Below, one piece after another: positions 36,811 through 44,861 of a stretch of 64,000 bases of DNA. Within the stretch, counting starts at the first letter, position 1. Every line of letters begins with the position of its first letter. The DNA comes from Rhizobiales bacterium SYSU XM002 (GTDB lineage Bacteria; Pseudomonadota; Alphaproteobacteria; Rhizobiales; Beijerinckiaceae). Location of the stretch: contig VWVY01000002.1 in assembly GCA_009846685.1 (NCBI GenBank), positions 372,001 to 436,000 of the forward strand, read 5' to 3'. The position numbers were made by a program, and so were the translations under genes. A model generated the notes under the pieces. The model had not been told where the DNA came from. It ran no database searches and saw only the letters and a list, made by a program, of their open reading frames with translations.

Positions 36811-37461
36811 ATGGAACGCCCGCGCCTTCTCTATTTCGCCGATACGATGTGCTCGTGGTGCTACGGCTTCGCGCCGGAGATGATGCGCGTGCTGGAGACG
36901 GTCGGCGACAAAGCAGAGATGATCCTGTTTTCCGGTGGTCTTCGCCCATTCCAGAAAGAGCCGATGCCGGCGGATCTCCGCGAGAAGCTGCGCGGCGCCT
37001 ATGAGCGCATCGCCCAGGTGACGGGGAGGACGTTCGCACCGGCCTGGTTCTCGCAGCCCGATTTCATCTACGACAGCGAGCCTGCCTCGCGCGCCGTGGT
37101 GACAATGCGCCAACTCGCGCCGGGGCGTGAATACGCCTATATGAGCGCGATCCAGAAAGCCTTCTACGCCGATGGCGAGGATATCACGCAGGCGGCGACC
37201 CTTGCCCGCCATGCGCCGGCGTTCGGCGTCAATGAAGCGGATTTCCTTGCCGCCTTCGAGAGCAAAGAGATGAAGAACGCGACGTTGGGTGACTTCCAAG
37301 TGGCCCAGCAGTTCGGCATCAGCGGGTTCCCGACGCTCGTGCTGCACCGGACCGGTGAAGCGGGCAAGGACGAGTTCGTGCTCATCGCGCAAGGGTATTC
37401 GAAGGCGGAGACGGTTATCGAACGGCTGGAAGCGGGTTTCGCAGGCGCGCCTGCCGCTTGA
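36811..37461 (+). CDS. DsbA family oxidoreductase (FrnE-like)
   Basis: A 216-residue thioredoxin-fold protein with the active site CSWCYGF and a helical insertion typical of DsbA/FrnE proteins; the cis-proline is in the QFGISGFPTLVL strand. No signal peptide is seen at the ATG at 36811, so this is a cytoplasmic DsbA-like protein rather than a periplasmic oxidase. A TGGAG site lies about seven bases upstream. Substrates are unknown. Confidence 0.87.
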   Translation: MERPRLLYFADTMCSWCYGFAPEMMRVLETVGDKAEMILFSGGLRPFQKEPMPADLREKLRGAYERIAQVTGRTFAPAWFSQPDFIYDSEPASRAVVTMRQLAPGREYAYMSAIQKAFYADGEDITQAATLARHAPAFGVNEADFLAAFESKEMKNATLGDFQVAQQFGISGFPTLVLHRTGEAGKDEFVLIAQGYSKAETVIERLEAGFAGAPAA

Positions 37462-37570
37462 TTCTCTGCCTGAACCTGAAGTTCCGGAATCCATCTCTCA
37501 GATGGATGGACAATCGCCTCTCAACAACAAGGGGTTAGGCGATCCGATTGAATCAGATCGATAGCTGGAT

Positions 37571-38308
37571 TCAGGCCTCGATCCGGTCCCAGCCGATCAT
37601 GCCGAGGCGTTCCTGCGGCAGGAAGCGCGCCTTGTAATCCATCTTGCGCGACCCTTCGACCCAATAGCCGAGGTAGAGGTAAGGCAGGCCGAACTCGCGC
37701 GTCTTGGCGATGTGGTCGAGGATCAGGAAGGTGCCGAGTGACCGCGCTGGCAGGTCCGGATCGTAAAAGGAATAGACCATCGATACCCCGTCCGAGAGGA
37801 TGTCGATCAGTGCGACCGCAACGAGTTCGTCGGTCTCGTCCGGAGCGGTCGCGGGGCGCCGGTATTCGACAAGCCGTGTTTCCACGTGGCTGTCCTCGAT
37901 CATCGAGGCGTAGTCGAGCACGTTCATGTCGGCCATTCCGCCGTCGGCGTGGCGGCGGTCGAGATAGCGGCGGAAGAGACCGTATTGCTCGGCGTTCGGT
38001 TTGGCTGGGATGATGGCTGATGTCAGATCGGCGTTGGCGGTCAGGACTCGCCTGAACCCGCGCGAGGGTGTGAAATCGGCCGTCACGACCCGAACGGAAA
38101 CACAGGCCCGGCAGCCGTCGCACGCGGGGCGATAGGCGATGGACTGCGAACGGCGGAAGCCGCCCTGTGTCAGGATTTCGTTGAGCTGGAGTGCGCGCTT
38201 GCCGACGAGATGCGTGAACACCTTCCGTTCCGTCCGCTCCGGCAGGTAGGGGCACGGCGCGGGCGACGTCAGGAAGAATTGCGGCGTGTTCCGCGGCTGG
38301 TCCGTCAT
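37571..38308 (-). CDS. bpt: aspartate/glutamate leucyltransferase (N-end rule)
   Basis: The 245-residue protein is of the bacterial ATE/Bpt family, which moves leucine (or arginine in eukaryotic relatives) from tRNA to N-terminal Asp or Glu so that ClpS/ClpAP can degrade the protein. The N-terminal [10 protein letters not shown] and the [12 protein letters not shown] cysteine cluster plus SMVYSFYDP and FLILDHI are characteristic. It is the last gene of the probable minus-strand unit hemB-permease-ilvA-bpt, 87 bases after ilvA. Confidence 0.93.
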   Translation of the reverse strand: MTDQPRNTPQFFLTSPAPCPYLPERTERKVFTHLVGKRALQLNEILTQGGFRRSQSIAYRPACDGCRACVSVRVVTADFTPSRGFRRVLTANADLTSAIIPAKPNAEQYGLFRRYLDRRHADGGMADMNVLDYASMIEDSHVETRLVEYRRPATAPDETDELVAVALIDILSDGVSMVYSFYDPDLPARSLGTFLILDHIAKTREFGLPYLYLGYWVEGSRKMDYKARFLPQERLGMIGWDRIEA

Positions 38309-38395
38309 GAAGGCCGTGTCCGATCCCGGTTCGCTTCTGGCACCCGGTCGATATAGTTTCCCATTCGCCCGATTGCCACAAGGGGCCTCGCCGCG

Positions 38396-39646
38396 TCATC
38401 CCGCCGGAAGAATGACCCCGTTGGCGTCGATCCGGCGCGGGGAGTAACCGTCGTCGCCAAGCTGGCGAACGATCTCCGCTGCGTGCTCGGCGTTGCGGGC
38501 CTCGATCGTCACATCCAGCGAGACACCCTTCGCCGGCACCGAGAGGAAGGTTCGGCGATGCGTGACTTCGAGAATGTTCGCGCCGAGTTCGCCAAGCCGC
38601 GTTGCGACCCGTCCCAGGAAGCCGGGACGATCCTCCCCCGTGAGGCGGAACGAGATGATCCGCTCGCGTCGTTCGAGTTCGCGCACCATGATAGAGGCGA
38701 GGATGCGGGCGTCGATATTGCCGCCGCAGAGGATGAGGCCGACGCGCTTGCCGCGGAAGCGCTCGGGGCGGTGGATCAGCGCGGCGAGGCCTGCAGCGCC
38801 AGCGCCTTCCGCCATCGAGCGTTCGTGCGTCGCAAAGGCATCAACCGCCCGCTCGATCGCGCTTTCGGGCACGACGATATGGTCCGCCACCAGCGCCCGC
38901 ACCACCGGCAGCGTCTTCGCGCCGACGTATTTCACCGCGATGCCCTCGGCGAGCGTCGGTCCGCCGATCGGCAGCGCGTCGCCGGTCAGGGCGTTGTGAA
39001 AGGAGGCGTAATTCTCGACCTCGACGCCGATGACCTCGGTTTTCGGCGACAGCGCTTTGAAGGCGATGGCGTTACCGGCAATGAGCCCGCCGCCGCCCAT
39101 CGGGATGACGACGATGTCGAGTTCCGGCCCGTCCTCGACCATTTCGAGCGCGATGGTGCCTTGCCCGGCCATGATATCGGCGTCGTCGAAGGGGTGGACG
39201 AGTTCGAGCCCGTGCTGCGCGATCTCACGCTCGACGCGCTCCTGCGATTCCGCAAGCGTCGCGCCTTCGAGGATGACTTTCGCACCGAAGCGGGCGGTGT
39301 TCTCCACCTTCACGTAAGGTGTCCCGACCGGCATGACGATGGTCGCGGGAATGCCAAGCCGCGCTGCGTGATAGGCGACAGCCTGCGCGTGGTTTCCGGC
39401 GGACATCGCGATCACGCCGCGGCGGCGCGCGTCGGCATCGAGTCGCGAGAGCTTTACATAGGCACCGCGCTCCTTGAAGGCGCCGGTGGCCTGCATGTTC
39501 TCGTATTTCACGAAGCATTCCGCCCCCGTCAGTGCCGAAAGGCGGGCGGAAGGGAAGAACGGCGTGCGCAGGACCTGTCCGTCAAGCAGGCGAGCGGCTG
39601 CGCGTATATCGTCGATCGAGACAGCGAAGGGGCCATTGTCGGTCAT
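38396..39646 (-). CDS. ilvA: threonine ammonia-lyase with ACT domain
   Basis: The 416-residue PLP enzyme converts threonine to 2-oxobutanoate and ammonia. The Schiff-base lysine is Lys58 in GAFKERGAY, the phosphate cradle is GGGGLIAGNA, and SAGNHAQ is present. The C-terminal 85 residues are an ACT-like regulatory domain (SFRLTGEDRPGFLGRVA), as in the short catabolic-type enzymes; feedback control by isoleucine cannot be read from sequence. Its ATG shares one base with the stop of the upstream permease gene (TAATG), so the two are coupled. Confidence 0.9.
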   Translation of the reverse strand: MTDNGPFAVSIDDIRAAARLLDGQVLRTPFFPSARLSALTGAECFVKYENMQATGAFKERGAYVKLSRLDADARRRGVIAMSAGNHAQAVAYHAARLGIPATIVMPVGTPYVKVENTARFGAKVILEGATLAESQERVEREIAQHGLELVHPFDDADIMAGQGTIALEMVEDGPELDIVVIPMGGGGLIAGNAIAFKALSPKTEVIGVEVENYASFHNALTGDALPIGGPTLAEGIAVKYVGAKTLPVVRALVADHIVVPESAIERAVDAFATHERSMAEGAGAAGLAALIHRPERFRGKRVGLILCGGNIDARILASIMVRELERRERIISFRLTGEDRPGFLGRVATRLGELGANILEVTHRRTFLSVPAKGVSLDVTIEARNAEHAAEIVRQLGDDGYSPRRIDANGVILPAG

Positions 39647-41070
39647 TATTGTTTCCTGTCGTTGGCACCGGCGATTCCGAAGAAGCCTTCGGGCCTCAAT
39701 ATCAGGAACAGGGTCAACGCCGCAAAGGAGACCAGCTCCCATTGTGCGATCGGCTGGAGCGCACTCCAGATGCTCTGCGCGATGGCGATGACCGTCGCGC
39801 CCGCAACCGCGCCTTTCAGCGAGCCGATCCCGCCGAGAATGGCGGCGATCAGGGCTGTGAGGCCCAGCATCGTCCCGCCGGAAAACGGCATCCCGCCGTA
39901 GTTCAGCGTCACGCTCGCACCCGCGAGACCCGCGAGAGCCGTCGCAAGAGCGCTCGAGCCGATCAGCACGCGCCGGTCGCCGATGCCGATCAGGCTCGCG
40001 GCCAGCGGATCGTCCGCGCTTGCCCGCCAGGCGCGGCCGAACCGGCTCCAGCGCATGAACGCGAGCACGCCGATCACCGCCGCCCAGTCGAGCGTGGCGG
40101 TGACGAGAAGCCGCAGATGCGCCGTCACCTCGAACCCCTCGGCGCTGGCCACGAGGATCGGCGCGGGATCGACCGGCGGCAGCCAGATCGTCCCGGAACC
40201 CTGGGCGAGCCGCAGCCCCTCCTGCACCGCGACCATCAGCCCAACCCCGGCGACGATGATGGGTTGACCGGAATTCTCCGCACGGGCATGCCCCATCAAC
40301 GCGCCCCCGGAAAGCGGATGCAGGATCGCTCCGCCGACCGCCGCGCCGGCGAGTGCCGTCAGCGCGACCACCACAGCGAGTGCGAAGCCCGCGTTCAGCG
40401 CGGGGTTCGGCATCCCGAGGGCGACGGAGACGAGAATGGCCAGGGTTGTCGCGACCCCACCGACGGCGGCGAATTCGCCGAAAGCGAGGTTGATCCGGCC
40501 GATCAGCCCATAGATCAGGGCCGTCGCCAGCGCGAGGAGCGCAAGGATACCGGCACGTGGCAGGGTATTGATGCCATGCTGGAGCGCGACGGCCGCCCCG
40601 CGCGAGACATCGAACCAGGGCTCCGCATCGGCTGGCGCGCCGGGATCAGCAGCGACGGCGTCCTGTGTTTCGAGCCAGCCGGTCTTCAGGAAGTAGAAGC
40701 TCGCTTCGCCAAGCCCCACACCATCGACCAGCACCGCGACGAGATCGCGCTTGGCGGCGGAATAGCCGACCCCTGCGAAGCGGCAGGAAAGAAGATGGGC
40801 TCGCAGGTCGTTCCGCTCCAACCGGAACGCGACATGAACTGATTTGCCGCCGCCCGCTTCGCTGCCCGTGACGCGAATACCATCATCCTGCGGGAACAGC
40901 GCAGGGATCAGCATCCGGCAAAGGCGCGCCTGTTCGGCATCGGCCCACAGGCCGGGACCATGCCGCACCGCCATCACCAGCGTGACGAAGGCGATCACCA
41001 TGAGCGAAAGCGTGATCGCAGGCCAGCGCGCGGCCCGCGCCGGAGGGGGGCCGGAGGAAGGGGCGTCCAT
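39646..41070 (-). CDS. orphan LivH-like ABC permease with an N-terminal extension
   Basis: A 474-residue inner-membrane protein. The C-terminal 300 residues are a branched-chain amino-acid type permease (BPD_transp_2): ALIYGLIGRINLAFGEFA, then about seven more hydrophobic helices, and GLTALIAAILGGIGSLKGA, the segment expected to face the ATPase. The first 150 residues hold one extra membrane helix (about 18-35) and a polar domain with two cysteines, an extension not seen in LivH. No binding protein, second permease or ATPase gene is adjacent. It lies nine bases after hemB and overlaps ilvA. Confidence 0.82.
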   Translation of the reverse strand: MDAPSSGPPPARAARWPAITLSLMVIAFVTLVMAVRHGPGLWADAEQARLCRMLIPALFPQDDGIRVTGSEAGGGKSVHVAFRLERNDLRAHLLSCRFAGVGYSAAKRDLVAVLVDGVGLGEASFYFLKTGWLETQDAVAADPGAPADAEPWFDVSRGAAVALQHGINTLPRAGILALLALATALIYGLIGRINLAFGEFAAVGGVATTLAILVSVALGMPNPALNAGFALAVVVALTALAGAAVGGAILHPLSGGALMGHARAENSGQPIIVAGVGLMVAVQEGLRLAQGSGTIWLPPVDPAPILVASAEGFEVTAHLRLLVTATLDWAAVIGVLAFMRWSRFGRAWRASADDPLAASLIGIGDRRVLIGSSALATALAGLAGASVTLNYGGMPFSGGTMLGLTALIAAILGGIGSLKGAVAGATVIAIAQSIWSALQPIAQWELVSFAALTLFLILRPEGFFGIAGANDRKQ

Positions 41071-41079
41071 CGCGGAAAG

Positions 41080-42090
41080 TCAGCGCTCGGCCTTGAGCCA
41101 GCGTGCCATGCGCGGCGCGAAATAGGTGAGAATCCCGTCCGCGCCCGCGCGCTTGAAGGCCGTCAAGGTCTCGACCATCGCCCTTTCCGGATCGATCATG
41201 CCTTTCTCCGCCGCAGCCATGATCATCGCGTATTCGCCGGAGACCTGATAAACGAAGGTCGGCACGCCAAGCGTCGATTTCACACGGTGGACGATGTCCA
41301 GATAGGGCAGGCCGGGTTTCACCATCACCATGTCGGCGCCTTCGGCAACGTCGAGCTCCGCTTCCATGAGCGCCTCGGCACCATTGGCGAAATCCATCTG
41401 GTAGGTTTTCTTGTCCCCCGAGAGTGTGCCGGATGAGCCGACCGCATCGCGGAACGGGCCGTAATAGGCCGAGGCGTATTTCGCCGAATAGGCCATGATC
41501 TGCACATCGGTGAAGCCGTTGTCGTCGAGCGCGATGCGGATTGCGCCGACCCGTCCGTCCATCATGTCCGACGGAGCGATCACATCCGCGCCCGCACCGG
41601 CCTGGATCACCGCCTGCTGGGTGAGGATCGCGACGGTCTCGTCGTTGAGGATGCGCCCGTTTTCGAGAATGCCGTCGTGTCCGTGGCTGGTGTAGGGGTC
41701 GAGCGCGACGTCCGTGATGAGACCGATGTCCGGGACGGCGGCCTTGATCGCCCGGAGCGCACGGCAGGTGAGATTGTCCGGGTTGAGCGCCTCGCTCCCC
41801 ATCTCGTCACGCAGGGAGGGCGGGGTATTCGGGAAAAGGCAAAGCGCAGGGATGCCGAGTTCCTTCGCCTCGCGTGCGACATTGACGGCCTCCGCCACCG
41901 AAACGCGTTCGACGCCGGGCATGGTCGCTACCGGTTCGCGCGGCACCTTGCCCTCGTTGATGAAAATCGGCCAGATGAGATCGTCTGTTGTCACGCGGTT
42001 CTCGCGCACGAGCCGTCGCGCCCATTCCGCCTTGCGGTTGCGGCGCGGACGGCGGACAAGATCGAGCGGCTGATCGGCGGAATGACGCAT
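41080..42090 (-). CDS. hemB: delta-aminolevulinic acid dehydratase
   Basis: The 336-residue enzyme joins two aminolevulinate molecules to porphobilinogen for haem and cobalamin. The Schiff-base lysines are in AYSAKYASAYYGPFRDA and MVKPGLPYLDI, and the N-terminal LIWPIFINEG is conserved. The metal site reads as the magnesium-dependent, non-cysteine type common in alphaproteobacteria (DVALDPYTSHGHDG). The ATG at 42090 has AAAGG about eight bases upstream, better than the in-frame ATG at 42114. It heads a minus-strand unit that includes ilvA. Confidence 0.95.
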   Translation of the reverse strand: MRHSADQPLDLVRRPRRNRKAEWARRLVRENRVTTDDLIWPIFINEGKVPREPVATMPGVERVSVAEAVNVAREAKELGIPALCLFPNTPPSLRDEMGSEALNPDNLTCRALRAIKAAVPDIGLITDVALDPYTSHGHDGILENGRILNDETVAILTQQAVIQAGAGADVIAPSDMMDGRVGAIRIALDDNGFTDVQIMAYSAKYASAYYGPFRDAVGSSGTLSGDKKTYQMDFANGAEALMEAELDVAEGADMVMVKPGLPYLDIVHRVKSTLGVPTFVYQVSGEYAMIMAAAEKGMIDPERAMVETLTAFKRAGADGILTYFAPRMARWLKAER

Positions 42091-42229
42091 GGGGCACCTT
42101 TTGGATTTCCCCATTCATAGAAAGCGGTCTCGAGAAAGGGAAGGGGCGTCCGACGGAGTGTCAGCTAGCTGATTGACGGGGATGGGCGGCCCGTTTACGC
42201 CCCATGAGACTGGGAGCAGGAGTTTGGCG

Positions 42230-43291
42230 ATGCGGATTGAATCGGGCGACGTCCTCGTCGAGAAGCGCGGTGCGCTTGGGTTGATGACGCTGAACCGCCC
42301 GCAGGCCCTGAATGCACTCAACGATGCGATGATCGACGGGCTCCAGGCCGGCCTCGATGCTTTCCGCAACGATGATGAGATCAAGCACGTCGCCCTGCGC
42401 AGCGCGAGCCCCAAGGCCTTCTGCGCCGGCGGCGATATCCGGCTGATGCACGATCTCGGCAAGGCGGACCGCCATGCCGACGCACTGCATTTCTGGTGGC
42501 GGGAGTATCGCCTCAACACCGACATCAAGCGTTATCCGAAGCCGTATGTCTCACTGATCGACGGCATTGTGATGGGTGGGGGAGTCGGCGTCAGCGTCCA
42601 CGGGACGCATCGGCTCGTTGGCCCGAATGCACTGTTCGCCATGCCGGAGGTCGGCATTGGCTTCTTCCCCGATGTCGGCGCGACCTATGCGCTGCCGCGT
42701 CTCGAAGGCGCATTCGGCATGTATCTCGCCTTTACCGGGGCCCGCATCCGGCAGGCGGATATCGCGCGGCTTGGCCTTGGGACGCATGCCGTCGCGGCCG
42801 GGCAGGAAGACGCGATCATCGCTGCGCTCGCGGTTGGCGAAGCGGCGGATGCCGTGGCGCAACGTTTCACGATCGATCCCGGCCCCGCGCCGATCGACGG
42901 GCTGCGCGCTCGGATTGACGGCTATTTTGGCCAGCCGACACTCGAAGCCGTGTTTGCCGCGCTCGAGGCTGCCGCGCCATCCGATCCCTTTGCAGCCGAC
43001 CTCCTCGCAGGGATGGCGAAGCGCTCGCCGATGAGCATGGCGATCGCCTTCGAGCAAATGAAGCGCGGCGCGGATCTTGATTTCGAGGCGGCGATGATCC
43101 TTGAGTTCCGTATCGTCAGCCGCATCATCCACGGGCATGATTTCTACGAGGGTGTTCGCGCGCTCATCATCGACAAGGACAACAAGCCGGTGTGGCAGCC
43201 AGCCAGCGTGGTTGCGCTGGACCCGGCGGCGGTCGCGGCGCACTTCCAGCCTCTTGCCCAGGATCTGACTTTCCGGGGAGACACCTGCTGA
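42230..43291 (+). CDS. 3-hydroxyisobutyryl-CoA hydrolase (enoyl-CoA hydratase/isomerase family)
   Basis: The 353-residue crotonase-fold enzyme fits the valine-catabolic hydrolase subgroup by length and by the motifs NALNDAMIDGL, FCAGGDIRLMHD, KPYVSLIDGIVMGGGVGVS and MPEVGIGFFPDVGATY; the Glu and Asp of the last two are the catalytic pair in this subfamily. It removes CoA from 3-hydroxyisobutyryl-CoA. GGAG lies upstream of the ATG at 42230, and longer in-frame starts lack support. Its stop overlaps the next gene by one base. Confidence 0.88.
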   Translation: MRIESGDVLVEKRGALGLMTLNRPQALNALNDAMIDGLQAGLDAFRNDDEIKHVALRSASPKAFCAGGDIRLMHDLGKADRHADALHFWWREYRLNTDIKRYPKPYVSLIDGIVMGGGVGVSVHGTHRLVGPNALFAMPEVGIGFFPDVGATYALPRLEGAFGMYLAFTGARIRQADIARLGLGTHAVAAGQEDAIIAALAVGEAADAVAQRFTIDPGPAPIDGLRARIDGYFGQPTLEAVFAALEAAAPSDPFAADLLAGMAKRSPMSMAIAFEQMKRGADLDFEAAMILEFRIVSRIIHGHDFYEGVRALIIDKDNKPVWQPASVVALDPAAVAAHFQPLAQDLTFRGDTC

Positions 43292-43782
43292 TGGCGCGTT
43301 TTTCGTTCAGCACGAAACGGCAGGGCGGCGAGCGTCGGGGGAGCGGTGATCTTGTCATCGAACCCGGGAGCCGGGACGAGCCGCCCATCGGCGCTGAAAT
43401 CGAGAACTCAGGCATCCGCTGGGAATTGATGTACGTGCTGCTGCTGCGCCTGATGGCCGGCATCTGGCTGGTGAAGGGGTTGGCGTTCTGGGCGCTTATT
43501 CTGGGGCTCGGCGACATTCCCTTCACCGACGAGGCCAAGGCACGGCAGGTGATCATCACCGCCTTTGCACTGGTCGATTGCGCAGCGGCGGTCGGGCTCT
43601 GGCTGGTCTCGCCCTGGGGCACGAGTTTGTGGGTATTCGTCGTCGTCGCGGAGATTGTCCTCGGGTTTTCTGGTCTGGGCAATGCGGTGGGCTTCAGTTC
43701 CGCCACGGGGTCGGCGCTGGCGCTCTTCTTCTATTTCGTGCTCGCCTTCGCAGTGCGACGGCGTCATCTCGGCCTCTTCTGA
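43291..43782 (+). CDS. small membrane protein of unknown function
   Basis: A 163-residue protein with a polar, Arg/Gly-rich N-terminal 45 residues and four predicted membrane helices (about residues 46-70, 84-102, 106-126 and 133-153). It may belong to the rhizobial family DUF6163, but I am not certain. It is coupled to the hydrolase gene by a TGATG overlap, so a shared role is possible. Confidence 0.7.
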   Translation: MARFSFSTKRQGGERRGSGDLVIEPGSRDEPPIGAEIENSGIRWELMYVLLLRLMAGIWLVKGLAFWALILGLGDIPFTDEAKARQVIITAFALVDCAAAVGLWLVSPWGTSLWVFVVVAEIVLGFSGLGNAVGFSSATGSALALFFYFVLAFAVRRRHLGLF

Positions 43783-44045
43783 CAGAGGCAGGATAGCCTT
43801 TCCTGAGTCTTCCCAAGGATGGTTTATAACAATTTTCACTGATCCGTTGAATCCGGTAAATGGAAAATTACGTTCACGATTCAAAAATACTAAGAAATTC
43901 TATCAGCAATTCTCTGTTTACTCCGAAGTATGAACGTCAAATTTACGCTGGAATTTAAACTCATTTTCACTCGTGACCCTTATGTTGTCCCCATAAGACG
44001 AGGACGGGCAAAAGCACGCCTCAAATAAAACAGGGGTATAGTGTC
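43783..44045. other. AT-rich intergenic region upstream of ldtR
   Basis: The 263 bases are much richer in A and T than the flanking genes and have no coding frame of quality. The region carries the inverted repeat at 43979-43997 and should hold the ldtR promoter. Confidence 0.5.
43979..43997. promoter_or_regulatory. candidate MarR-type operator before ldtR
   Basis: A perfect inverted repeat CTTATG-N7-CATAAG lies 48 bases before the ldtR start. The size and position fit a dimeric winged-helix operator and suggest autoregulation by LdtR. The same repeat was not seen in the region upstream of the L,D-transpeptidase gene. Confidence 0.4.
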
Positions 44046-44558
44046 ATGAAGAACGCGAGTGCTGCTCGTAATATTGAAGAGAAGGTCGAAAGCTCGACCG
44101 CCATCCGCCCGGCATATCTTGAATCGCTGGCGCTGGTCGAAAGGCTTCATCGTCGTCTGCTCGACGTGATCAAGGATGAATTCGATCGCCGGGGTCGCGC
44201 CGATGTCAATTCGGTGCAGGCGCTGCTGCTCTACAACATCGGCGACAATGACGTGACGGCGAGCGAACTGCGCACCCGCGGTTACTATCTCGGCTCGAAC
44301 GTCTCCTACAACGTGAAGAAGCTGGTCGAGCTGGGCTATCTCTCCCATCAGCGCAGCCGCGTGGATCGCCGTTCGGTCCGCATCCGTCTCGCGCCGAAGG
44401 GAAAGGAAGTGCACGAGATCGTTGCCGGCATCTATGACAAGCACATCCGCACGGTCGAGCAGATCGGCGGTATCGCCGCCAGCGATTTCGAAGCGCTCAA
44501 CCAGGCGCTGATCCGGCTCGATCGCTTCTGGACCGATCAGATCCGTTATCGCCTCTGA
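44046..44558 (+). CDS. ldtR: MarR-family transcriptional regulator, LdtR type
   Basis: The 170-residue winged-helix protein has a helical dimerisation start and the DNA-reading region DVTASELRTRGYYLGSNVSYNVKKLVELGYL with the wing SHQRSRVDRRSVRIRL. This central block, with the GYYLGSNVSYN core, matches LdtR of Liberibacter and Sinorhizobium, which controls an L,D-transpeptidase gene and osmotic or stress tolerance. The L,D-transpeptidase gene is the next one on the same strand. An inverted repeat upstream may be its own operator. Confidence 0.88.
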   Translation: MKNASAARNIEEKVESSTAIRPAYLESLALVERLHRRLLDVIKDEFDRRGRADVNSVQALLLYNIGDNDVTASELRTRGYYLGSNVSYNVKKLVELGYLSHQRSRVDRRSVRIRLAPKGKEVHEIVAGIYDKHIRTVEQIGGIAASDFEALNQALIRLDRFWTDQIRYRL

Positions 44559-44861
44559 TCCGGATTGCCGGACTTTATCAGACTCGATGCAGAAGCGCCC
44601 GCCGAGAGGTGGGCCTTTTGTGCGTTGCCGCACTTCCAAATCCCGCAATCCGTGATAACGACCCCGTGATCGCAGCTACCTTTCGGGCGGATGCCACATT
44701 TTCGCCCGACAAGGCGCGCTTTCCCTTGGAGGAACGGCGTCGCGATCGCGGATGCGTGGGGCGAAATAACCCCTGCTCATCGTTGGTTAATGGCGCTAGG
44801 CTAGATATTGACCAAAGGCGGTGCGGATTGCGCCGACGGGCAACGGATGAAGGTTAGGCAG
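44559..44861. other. intergenic region between ldtR and the L,D-transpeptidase gene
   Basis: About 300 bases with no coding frame of quality. A hairpin (CGGGCG with CGCCCG, 13-base loop) lies near 44688-44711. A GAAGG site at 44849-44853 serves the transpeptidase start. Any LdtR-controlled promoter should be here, but I could not match a repeat to the one before ldtR. Confidence 0.4.

Noticed and set aside
38483-40842. Two long plus-strand frames (about 470 and 436 codons) opposite ilvA and the LivH-like permease gene
   Set aside because: Both are shadows of genes that have full family motifs on the other strand.
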